A DNA stretch of 19,901 nt from UBA3478 sp049596955 (lineage in GTDB: Bacteria; Bacteroidota; Bacteroidia; Flavobacteriales; Flavobacteriaceae), in assembly GCA_049596955.1 (NCBI GenBank), contig JBMYMD010000023.1:1-19901 (forward strand), in the 5' to 3' direction. The notes below the pieces were generated by a model. It did not search any database, was not told where the DNA came from, and saw only the letters and a program-made list of their open reading frames with translations. The position numbers and the translations under genes were made by a program. The stretch's first letter is position 1. Each line of letters opens with the position of its first letter. Below are positions 1 through 6,922 of this stretch, in pieces.

Positions 1-546
1 CTCAGAGACGATGGTAGTATTCCAGAAGACAATCCTTTTGTGAACGAAGAAGGTTCAAGAGCTGCGATTTTCAGTTACGGACACCGAAATCTCCAAGGGT
101 TAATTTACCATCCCGTTTACAAAACCATCTGGGAGCATGAGCATGGGCCGAGAGGTGGTGATGAGTTAAATGAAGTCAAAAAAGGAGCCAATTACGGCTG
201 GCCAGTGATAACCTACGGTATAAATTATAGCGGAACAAGCATAACCGACGAAACCGAAAAGCAGGGCATGGAACAACCCTTATACTATTGGGTTCCCTCT
301 ATTGCTCCTTCAGGAATGGCCTATGTAGATTCAGACATCTACCCAGATTGGAAGGGTAATATTTTAATAGGATCTTTATCATTTCAATATCTTGAACGAT
401 TGGTCATGAAGAATAAAAAAATGGCTAAGCGCGAAAAACTACTCGAAGAAATAGGTCGTGTTCGCGATGTAGAGCAAGGCCCCGATGGTTACATTTATGT
501 ATCGGTTGAAGGTAAGGGAATTTTAAAGCTGGTTCCTAAGGCTTAG
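1..546 (+). CDS. PQQ-dependent sugar dehydrogenase (GSDH family), C-terminal part; gene starts outside the window
   Basis: The frame is open from base 1, so the gene begins upstream; the TAG stop is at 544-546. About 181 residues are visible. They match the C-terminal half of soluble glucose/sorbosone dehydrogenases (YliI/Asd type), beta-propeller enzymes that oxidise sugars with PQQ and calcium, usually in the periplasm. Visible family motifs are GHRNLQGL, then EHGPRGGDELN (cofactor/metal-binding region), NYGWPVITYG, the APSGMAY blade and the closing blade QGPDGYIYVSVEG. The catalytic histidine region and any signal peptide lie outside the window, so substrate and export cannot be judged. 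The last 11 bases overlap the 3' end of the convergent murQ. The family call is firm; the substrate is unknown. Confidence 0.87.
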   Translation, partial: LRDDGSIPEDNPFVNEEGSRAAIFSYGHRNLQGLIYHPVYKTIWEHEHGPRGGDELNEVKKGANYGWPVITYGINYSGTSITDETEKQGMEQPLYYWVPSIAPSGMAYVDSDIYPDWKGNILIGSLSFQYLERLVMKNKKMAKREKLLEEIGRVRDVEQGPDGYIYVSVEGKGILKLVPKA

Positions 547-1336
547 CGTTAATCGCTGCGCGAACAGATCCGTGTTTTTCTAATAAAACAGCAGCCTCTT
601 CCATCGAAATATTGAGGGCTTCAGAAATGTAGCGACTTCCGCGTTCAACGAGTTTATTGTTACTCAGTTGCATATCTACCATTTTATTACCCTTGATGCG
701 ACCGTATTTTATCATGAGGGAGGTTGAAATCATATTTAAAACCAGTTTCTGAGCAGTGCCGCTTTTCATGCGTGTACTCCCTGTTACGTATTCTGGTCCG
801 ACGACAATTTCCATTGGGTACTCACAAGCATTAGAAAGAGGAGAATTTGCATTATTGGTAATACATGCGGTGAGTACACCATTTTTTCGAGCATCCTCTA
901 TTCCACCGATTACATAGGGAGTTGTTCCTGATGCTGCAATTCCAACTAAAATATCACCCTTTTGAATTTGATGGGCTTGTAAATCAATCCATGCCTGCTT
1001 TGGGTTGTCTTCGGCAAATTCCACTGCCTTTCGAATTGCAGAGTCTCCACCAGCAATAATTCCAATAACCCGTTCGTGTGGCATTCCGAAGGTAGGTGGT
1101 ATTTCTGAAGCATCCACTACTCCAAGTCGGCCTGAGGTTCCAGCTCCGATATAAAACAAACGACCGCCTTCTTTAAAACGTTTAAAAGCTTCGTCTACAA
1201 ACGCTTCTATTTTAGAAATTTCTTTTTGAACAGCAAGGGCTACCTTCTGATCTTCTGCATTGATTTCTTGCAAAAGTTCTAAGGTAGATTTAGTCTCAAG
1301 ACTGTCGTAAAGTGAGGAGGATTCTGTGGTTTTCAT
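536..1336 (-). CDS. murQ: N-acetylmuramic acid 6-phosphate etherase
   Basis: MurQ cleaves the lactyl ether of MurNAc-6-P to give GlcNAc-6-P and D-lactate in the cytoplasm, a core step of cell-wall sugar recycling. The protein is a SIS-fold (sugar isomerase) protein of 266 residues. From the ATG at 1336 it shows GAGTSGRLG and DASEIPPTFG near residues 65-84, with Glu78 at the place of E. coli Glu83. VEFAEDNP carries Glu109, the equivalent of E. coli Glu114. GIAASGTTPYVIGG, TGSTRMKSGTAQKL and NMISTSLMIK follow, all typical of MurQ. The frame also opens at a TTG at 1342, but the ATG two codons later is preferred. It is slightly shorter than E. coli MurQ (298) at the C terminus. It lies 16 bp downstream of the DeoR-type regulator and is probably cotranscribed with it. 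Confidence 0.95.
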   Translation of the reverse strand: MKTTESSSLYDSLETKSTLELLQEINAEDQKVALAVQKEISKIEAFVDEAFKRFKEGGRLFYIGAGTSGRLGVVDASEIPPTFGMPHERVIGIIAGGDSAIRKAVEFAEDNPKQAWIDLQAHQIQKGDILVGIAASGTTPYVIGGIEDARKNGVLTACITNNANSPLSNACEYPMEIVVGPEYVTGSTRMKSGTAQKLVLNMISTSLMIKYGRIKGNKMVDMQLSNNKLVERGSRYISEALNISMEEAAVLLEKHGSVRAAINAKP

Positions 1337-1352
1337 GCTCAAACTTAAGCTT

Positions 1353-2111
1353 TTAAACTATTTGAACGCCCATTGTTTTAAAAGATTTTAAAAGGCCGTC
1401 ATCCGGATGTAATTCAGTAACCATAAAATCAATTTCATTAATACTACAGGTGGTATAGCGATGATTCGAATGCAATTTTTCACTGATGCACAAGAGCGCC
1501 ACTTTTTTAAAAGAACCCAGCAAGGCTTTTTTAAGTTCTACAATTTCATAGTCAAATTCGGTCAATCCAGTATGAGGATCTACATAACCTGTGCCGATAA
1601 ACCCAAGATCTACCCGAATATCTTTCATTTGACGAACAACCGCGCTTCCCAAACAAATATTCGTTTCTCGTGAAAGGTTTCCTCCCACTACAATGGTTTG
1701 GATCTTTGGTTTATTCTGAAGTTCTAAGGCTACTGATAAACTAATGGTAAATACAGTTAAACTCAAATGAGCCGGAATTTGTCTAGCCAGTTCTAGACAA
1801 GAGGTTCCTCCATCAATGAAAATGACAGCATCATTTTTTAACAGTGAAGTTGCCTTTTGCGCTATAGCCGTTTTTTCATGTAAGGCATAAATTTTATTTC
1901 GCGAAGGGCTAAGAGAAGAAAAAGCAACAGAAATTGCTCCTCCGTGTACCTTTTTTAAACTGCCCAGAGCATCTAATTCTTTTATATCTCTTCGGATGGT
2001 GTCAACACTCACATCTAAATTAGTAGCTAAATCGGTCATCAATACACGATTGTGTAATGCCACCTCGTTGAGTATCTTTTTAAAACGTTCTTCTTTTAAC
2101 ACTGCATTCAA
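1353..2111 (-). CDS. DeoR-family transcriptional regulator, likely controlling the muropeptide-sugar salvage locus
   Basis: This is a 252-residue regulator of the DeoR/GlpR family. An N-terminal winged helix-turn-helix spans about residues 8-58, with recognition helix SVDTIRRDIKEL at 35-46 and the usual KVHGGAI at the domain border. A DeoRC sugar-phosphate sensor domain follows (IDGGTSCLELA near 99-109, GFIGTGYVDPHTGLTEFD near 170-187). Members usually act as repressors relieved by a phosphorylated sugar. Its position between murQ and the divergent nagB suggests control of both arms, with GlcNAc-6-P, GlcN-6-P or MurNAc-6-P as possible effector; this is inference. The start is uncertain. An in-frame TGA lies two codons before the TTG used here (2111), and the GTG at 2102 would give MLKEERF, closer to the family's usual N terminus. 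Confidence 0.88.
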   Translation of the reverse strand: MNAVLKEERFKKILNEVALHNRVLMTDLATNLDVSVDTIRRDIKELDALGSLKKVHGGAISVAFSSLSPSRNKIYALHEKTAIAQKATSLLKNDAVIFIDGGTSCLELARQIPAHLSLTVFTISLSVALELQNKPKIQTIVVGGNLSRETNICLGSAVVRQMKDIRVDLGFIGTGYVDPHTGLTEFDYEIVELKKALLGSFKKVALLCISEKLHSNHRYTTCSINEIDFMVTELHPDDGLLKSFKTMGVQIV

Positions 2112-2124
2112 ATTTTGTCAATTA

Positions 2125-2224
2125 TTGCAAAAAAAAGCATATAACATGCAATATTTTTCAAATTTAATCATTTAATGACATTAAAAACGGCAAAAAGTAG
2201 TATTTTTCGGCAAATAAATGCAAA
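2125..2224. promoter_or_regulatory. Candidate operator array of phased GCAAA direct repeats between deoR and nagB
   Basis: The sequence GCAAA occurs at 2127-2131, 2190-2194, 2210-2214 and 2220-2224, all in the same orientation. A related GCAAT occurs at 2148-2152. Start-to-start distances are 21, 42, 20 and 10 bases, close to whole helical turns. Two copies extend to CGGCAAA (2188 and 2208). DeoR-family proteins often bind direct repeats at about 10-bp spacing, and a DeoR gene flanks this region, so an operator is plausible. A TATTTTTC at 2201-2208 (7 of 8 to TAnnTTTG) could be the nagB -7 element lying inside the array. No binding evidence exists here. Confidence 0.3.
2159..2166 (-). promoter_or_regulatory. 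Candidate -7 promoter element for the deoR-murQ arm
   Basis: On the minus strand these bases read TAAATTTG, an exact match to the Bacteroidota -7 consensus TAnnTTTG. They lie 47 bases upstream of the regulator's TTG start. The nearest upstream TTTG (candidate -33 element) is 24 bases away, slightly beyond the usual 17-23, so the assignment is weak. The motif is short and AT-rich DNA makes chance matches likely. Confidence 0.3.
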
Positions 2225-2233
2225 CTAACTAAT

Positions 2234-4153
2234 ATGACTCATCTCATTGATTCCGCCGCAGCCGAAACGCGTAAATTTGAAAAGATTTCAACTTCGATAT
2301 TCGAAGATTCGAACAAAGCTTCCTATGACGTAGCAAAAGAAATTGTAGATACTATGCTTCAAAAGCAAAGACAAGGGAAAAACTTTGTCCTTGGTTTGGC
2401 AACTGGTTCTACCCCAATAAAGGTCTATGAGTACCTTGTAGAGTTTCATCAAAAACAGAATGTGAGTTTTTATAATGTCATCACATTTAACTTAGATGAG
2501 TACTACCCCATGACACCTGAATCGATTCATTCTTATGTTCGATTTATGAATGAACACCTTTTCGATCATTTGGACATCAAAAAAGAAAACATCCACATTC
2601 CTGATGGAACACTTAAAGGCGCGGAAAATATAAGAGCCTTTTGCGAAGAGTACGAGCAAAGAATTGAAGCATTTGGAGGAATTGATTTGCAAGTTTTAGG
2701 AATTGGCCGAACAGGTCACATCGGATTCAATGAACCTGGATCTATACTGAGCAGTAAAACGAGAATGGTTCGTCTTGATCGGGTGACAAAATTAGATGCA
2801 GCCAGTGATTTCTTTGGTTTAGAACACGTACCCCAACGTGCTATAACTATGGGAGTTGGAACAATAATGGCTGCCAAAAAAGTCATTTTAATGGCCTGGG
2901 GAGAAGGCAAGTCAAAAATTGTAAAAGAAGCTGTCGAAGGAGCAATTCGAGAAACAATACCTGCAACATTTTTGCAACAGCATCAAAACTGTAACTATGT
3001 TTTAGATGAGGCCGCAGCATCTCAATTGACCCGAATAGAAACACCTTGGCTTGTTGGCGATTGTAATTGGAGCGATAAATTGATTAAAAAAGCCTGTATA
3101 TGGCTATCAGAGACCACCAAAAAGGCCGTCTTAAAATTGACCAATGAAGATTATAATGAATACGGAATGGGTAACCTCATTGCAGAATACGGATCAGCTG
3201 AACAGATCAACCTAAAAGTATTCAATACCCTTCAACGCACTATAACGGGCTGGCCTGGAGGAAAACCAAATGCCGATGACAGCAAGCGACCTGAACGGGC
3301 TACGCCATTTCCGAAAACCAGTTTGATTTTTAGTCCACATCCTGATGATGATGTCATCTCAATGGGGGGAACCTTACTCAGATTAGTCGATCAGGGTCAT
3401 GAAGTTCATGTTGCCTATCAAACCTCAGGTAATATCGCTGTTTTCGACGATGAAGTTATTCGCTTTTTAGATTTCGCAAAAGAAGTACAACCTTCTAAAG
3501 AAATGGAATCAAAAATCGAAACAGTTCGCGCCTTTTTAGCCAGCAAAAAAGCTGGTGAAATCGACAGCCCTGAAATTCAGCAATTAAAAGGAATGATTCG
3601 AAAAGGTGAAGCTCTCGCCGCCTGTCGATACTGTGGGGTTAAAGAAGAGCACGCACACTTTCAAAACCTACCATTCTACGAAACAGGGACTGTAAAGAAA
3701 AAACCTTTCAGTCAAGAAGATATTGACATAACGATTGATTTATTGCAAAAAGTTCAGCCCCATCAAATTTATGCTGCTGGAGATTTGTCAGATCCTCACG
3801 GAACGCACCGCGTCTGTCTTTCTATCATCTTTGAAGCCTTAAAACAAGTGAAAGAGGCCAAGGCGAAATGGCTTGAGGATTGCTACGTTTGGCTATATCG
3901 CGGAGCATGGCAAGAATGGGATATCGCAGACATGGAAATGGCTATACCTATTGGACCACGGGATATGACTCGAAAAATCAATGCCATTTTTAAACACCAA
4001 TCCCAAAAAGACGCTGCAATGTTTCCAGGAAATGATGAGCGCGAATTTTGGCAACGAGCTGAGGATCGAAATAAAGACACCGCACATAAATACAATTTAT
4101 TAGGAATGGCTGAATATGAAGCCATGGAAGGTTTTGTTCGATACCACTTTTAA
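2234..4153 (+). CDS. nagB: Glucosamine-6-phosphate deaminase fused to a PIG-L/LmbE-type deacetylase domain
   Basis: This is a 639-residue two-domain protein. Residues 1 to about 275 form a NagB domain, which converts GlcN-6-P to fructose-6-P and ammonia. GLATGST (54-60) is the phosphate-binding turn, and NLDEYYPM carries Asp88, matching catalytic Asp72 of E. coli. GRTGHIGFNEPGS (158-170) supplies His162 and Glu167 of the ring-opening triad, but Thr160 replaces E. coli Asp141. After a linker, residues from about 360 show PIG-L zinc-deacetylase motifs: SPHPDDD with His369/Asp371/Asp372, and DPHGTH (520-525) with His522/His525. PIG-L enzymes remove N-acetyl groups from GlcNAc derivatives. The fusion is a Bacteroidota form. 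Here it opens the salvage operon, 15 bp before the permease. The deaminase role is well supported; the deacetylase substrate is unknown, GlcNAc-6-P being an attractive guess. Confidence 0.92.
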   Translation: MTHLIDSAAAETRKFEKISTSIFEDSNKASYDVAKEIVDTMLQKQRQGKNFVLGLATGSTPIKVYEYLVEFHQKQNVSFYNVITFNLDEYYPMTPESIHSYVRFMNEHLFDHLDIKKENIHIPDGTLKGAENIRAFCEEYEQRIEAFGGIDLQVLGIGRTGHIGFNEPGSILSSKTRMVRLDRVTKLDAASDFFGLEHVPQRAITMGVGTIMAAKKVILMAWGEGKSKIVKEAVEGAIRETIPATFLQQHQNCNYVLDEAAASQLTRIETPWLVGDCNWSDKLIKKACIWLSETTKKAVLKLTNEDYNEYGMGNLIAEYGSAEQINLKVFNTLQRTITGWPGGKPNADDSKRPERATPFPKTSLIFSPHPDDDVISMGGTLLRLVDQGHEVHVAYQTSGNIAVFDDEVIRFLDFAKEVQPSKEMESKIETVRAFLASKKAGEIDSPEIQQLKGMIRKGEALAACRYCGVKEEHAHFQNLPFYETGTVKKKPFSQEDIDITIDLLQKVQPHQIYAAGDLSDPHGTHRVCLSIIFEALKQVKEAKAKWLEDCYVWLYRGAWQEWDIADMEMAIPIGPRDMTRKINAIFKHQSQKDAAMFPGNDEREFWQRAEDRNKDTAHKYNLLGMAEYEAMEGFVRYHF

Positions 4154-4168
4154 GCTTACTTTAAGGGT

Positions 4169-5419
4169 ATGAATTTTCGCAAAAACCCTTCAATTTGGGT
4201 ACCTCTACTCTACTTCACGCAAGGACTACCCTATGTATTGGTAGTTAGTGTTTCTGTTATCCTCTACAAAAGATTAGGGCTTTCGAATGCTGAAATCGGA
4301 TTGTATACCTCATGGCTCTATCTACCGTGGGTTTTGAAACCTCTTTGGAGCCCCATTGTCGATTTGTGGTATCAGAAAAAGTCTTGGTATGTCAGTATGC
4401 AAATGATTATCGCTGCTTGTTTTATCATTGCAGGATTACTCATTCCTACCCAGTGGTTTTTGGTCAGTACTTTGGCCTGTTTTTGGATGGTTGCTTTTGC
4501 TTCTGCGACTAATGATATCGCCACTGATGGCTATTATCTCATGGCCCTATCGCAACGTGAACAGTCATTATTTGTTGGGATTCGTTCGCTATTTTACCGA
4601 TTCGCTATGCTCACAGGGCAAGGTGGATTAGTCGTTTTAGCTGGATACTTTGAAATGAAATACGGAGATAATGCGAAAGCCTGGTCTTTGACAATGCTCA
4701 TCAGCGGCATTTTAATGGCCGTATTGGCTCTTAAAAATTGGTGGTTCACTCCTGCAATTGAAGAGGACAAAAGCAGTTCATCTACAAGTTTTTTAGCGGT
4801 TTTTAAGTCTTTCTTTGAAAAGAAACAAATCCTCTATGCACTTGCTTTTATATTGACCTATAGATTAGGTGAATCTCAATTGGTAAAAATGGCTTCTCCT
4901 TTTATGCTGGATGATAAAACAGCAGGAGGTCTAGCCCTTAGCACACAGACGATAGGAAGTATTTACGGTACATTAGGAGTTATCGCCTTGTCTACTGGAG
5001 GTATTTTAGGTGGTATTGTCATTTCAAAACACGGTTTAAAGCGTTGGATGTTTCCCATGCTAATCAGTTTAAATCTTCCTAATCTGTGCTACCTCCTACT
5101 CGCCTACTTTCAAATTGACAATTTATTCTGGATATCGACAACGGTCATTCTCGAGCAGTTCGGCTATGGTTTTGGTTTTGCAGCATTTTTAATTTACCTG
5201 ATGTTTCTCGCAGAAGGCCCCACAAAAACTGCACATTACGCTATAGCCACCGGAGTGATGGCCTTGGGTATGATGTTACCCGGTATGCTGTCTGGATATA
5301 TTCAAGAAGTATTGGGATACGAATTGTTTTTTGTTTGGGTGCTGCTCTGTGCGATTCCAGCCTTTCTCATTGCAAGAAAGTTGAAATATCCCGAAACCTA
5401 TGGCAGAAAATCGGACTAA
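4169..5419 (+). CDS. MFS permease of the AmpG-like type, probable muropeptide-sugar importer
   Basis: This 416-residue polytopic membrane protein has about 12 hydrophobic segments over its whole length and no signal peptide. The N-terminal PLLYFTQGLPYVLV and the following YTSWLYLPWVLKPLWSP resemble the AmpG/SLC33 branch of the major facilitator superfamily, whose bacterial members import GlcNAc-anhydroMurNAc(-peptides). Other branch-like features are ATNDIATDGYYLMAL near 112-126 and YRLGESQLVKMASPFML near residue 230. It sits 15 bp after nagB and 9 bp before nagZ, the enzyme that cleaves AmpG's classical substrate, and this is the main argument for the substrate. Sequence alone cannot separate transport of anhydro-disaccharide from other amino sugars, so no gene symbol is assigned. 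Confidence 0.85.
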   Translation: MNFRKNPSIWVPLLYFTQGLPYVLVVSVSVILYKRLGLSNAEIGLYTSWLYLPWVLKPLWSPIVDLWYQKKSWYVSMQMIIAACFIIAGLLIPTQWFLVSTLACFWMVAFASATNDIATDGYYLMALSQREQSLFVGIRSLFYRFAMLTGQGGLVVLAGYFEMKYGDNAKAWSLTMLISGILMAVLALKNWWFTPAIEEDKSSSSTSFLAVFKSFFEKKQILYALAFILTYRLGESQLVKMASPFMLDDKTAGGLALSTQTIGSIYGTLGVIALSTGGILGGIVISKHGLKRWMFPMLISLNLPNLCYLLLAYFQIDNLFWISTTVILEQFGYGFGFAAFLIYLMFLAEGPTKTAHYAIATGVMALGMMLPGMLSGYIQEVLGYELFFVWVLLCAIPAFLIARKLKYPETYGRKSD

Positions 5420-5428
5420 AACTACCCT

Positions 5429-6913
5429 ATGACATCACAGAGAAAGAAAATAGGGCAAAGTTTTATGCCCGCAGCATTTATTCATGACTCCGAGGAGTAC
5501 ATGAATTATCTCGAAGAACTCATTACAGATTATCATATAGGAGGCCTTTGTTTCTTTCATTCAAGACAAAGTGCAGCCGCCAATAAAGCCGATCAAAAAT
5601 CGAATGATTTTGAACATGAAAATGAGCTGCAACTCTTACGAGAAAAGATTGAACACTTTCAAAGCATAAGTAAAACTCCACTTCTTATAAGCATCGATGC
5701 TGAATGGGGACTTGCCATGCGCGTTCGAAACTTAAAACTACTGCCTTATGCAGCTGCTTTGGGAACATTAGACGATTTAACAGATATTGAACAAACCGGA
5801 TACCTATGCGGAAAAGAATGCGCTGAAATTGGAATTCACATGAATTTTGCACCCGTGGTTGATGTCAATAGTAATCCTAACAATCCTGTTATAGGTTTTA
5901 GAGCATTTGGAAATAACCCTGAACGAATAAGCCTCCAAGCCCAAGCTTTTATGAATGGAATGCGAGCAGCGGGGGTCATGCCTTGTTTAAAACATTTTCC
6001 CGGTCACGGTGATACCGATTTAGATTCTCATCATCACCTCCCTTTAATTCAGAAATCTATAGCTGAGTTTGAAGCATCTGATTGGATTCCGTATCGAAAA
6101 TTAATCGATGAGAATACCGAAGCCGTCATGATTGCGCATCTACTTGCACCAGCTATAGACCAAGAAAATCCATCTTCGCTATCACAACAAAACATTGCGC
6201 TCTTAAAATCAAGATTAGACTTTAAGGGAACCGTTTTCTCTGATGCCTTGAACATGAAGGCTTTGAAAATAAACAATACAAAGACTAATGCACAATTGTG
6301 CCTTGAGGCCTATGTGGCGGGCTGCGATTTCTTGTGTTTTGCTGAAGATATTCCCGAGGCGATAAATCTGATTTCAAAATGTGATAAAGAGCTCATTAAC
6401 TCCAGATATCAAAAGGTTCAAAGGTTAAGAGAACAATATTCAGCCATGGAACAGCACAAAGAACTACGCAACTATAATATTGATGATTATCATACTCAAA
6501 TCGCCTCGAAACTTATAGTCTTGATCGAAGGAGAATCCACCTGGAGACCAGATTCGAATAGCACTTTTAGTTTAAAATATTTTGGTGCAATTCCTGAATT
6601 TTTTGAACAAGAATTGAAAAACGCACATAAGCTTGAAGACACTTCTCCTAAAAAGATTCTATGCATTCAACCTCCACAATTAAGACCAGCTCACAATTTT
6701 GGGTTTGACCAAACAGAGATTGAAGAGATTAATGAACAAATTCAGCAAAATCCACACTGCATCATCATTTTCGGAAATCCTTACTTTGTTCACCACTTGA
6801 AAAAAAGCAAAGATATTACCGTACTTTGTACCTTTCTAGCTCAAAAAGAGTATCAAGTCGCTTGTGCAAAATACTTTATTCATCCAAGAACATTGGGGAA
6901 ATTTAATTTTTAA
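5429..6913 (+). CDS. nagZ: Beta-N-acetylglucosaminidase, glycoside hydrolase family 3 (NagZ-like), with C-terminal extension
   Basis: NagZ removes GlcNAc from GlcNAc-anhydroMurNAc or GlcNAc-MurNAc. The GH3 barrel occupies about residues 1-330. It includes the diagnostic KHFPGHGDTDLDSH (188-201), with the Asp199/His201 dyad that serves as general acid/base in NagZ. The nucleophile Asp272 lies in SDALNM (271-276). GFRAFG (156-161) and ISIDAEWGLAMR (88-99) also fit the family. At 494 residues it is longer than single-domain E. coli NagZ (341). The last 150 or so residues (IIIFGNPYFV region) look like a reduced GH3 C-terminal domain, as in two-domain B. subtilis NagZ. No signal peptide is visible, so it should act in the cytoplasm on imported substrate, consistent with the permease gene just upstream and anmK 9 bp downstream. 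Confidence 0.92.
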   Translation: MTSQRKKIGQSFMPAAFIHDSEEYMNYLEELITDYHIGGLCFFHSRQSAAANKADQKSNDFEHENELQLLREKIEHFQSISKTPLLISIDAEWGLAMRVRNLKLLPYAAALGTLDDLTDIEQTGYLCGKECAEIGIHMNFAPVVDVNSNPNNPVIGFRAFGNNPERISLQAQAFMNGMRAAGVMPCLKHFPGHGDTDLDSHHHLPLIQKSIAEFEASDWIPYRKLIDENTEAVMIAHLLAPAIDQENPSSLSQQNIALLKSRLDFKGTVFSDALNMKALKINNTKTNAQLCLEAYVAGCDFLCFAEDIPEAINLISKCDKELINSRYQKVQRLREQYSAMEQHKELRNYNIDDYHTQIASKLIVLIEGESTWRPDSNSTFSLKYFGAIPEFFEQELKNAHKLEDTSPKKILCIQPPQLRPAHNFGFDQTEIEEINEQIQQNPHCIIIFGNPYFVHHLKKSKDITVLCTFLAQKEYQVACAKYFIHPRTLGKFNF

Positions 6914-6922
6914 CTGTGCTAA

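Noticed and set aside
1461..1673. 70-codon reading frame on the + strand inside the deoR gene
   Set aside because: It lies wholly opposite a well-supported coding region and shows no protein-family features. The same applies to the other short frames overlapping nagB, anmK, udk, parA and lepB.
2141..2149. GCAT-ATAAC-ATGC type inverted repeat in the deoR-nagB gap as a separate operator
   Set aside because: The arms are only 4 bp (about 2138-2150) in AT-rich DNA and are easily explained by chance. The phased GCAAA repeats are the stronger pattern.
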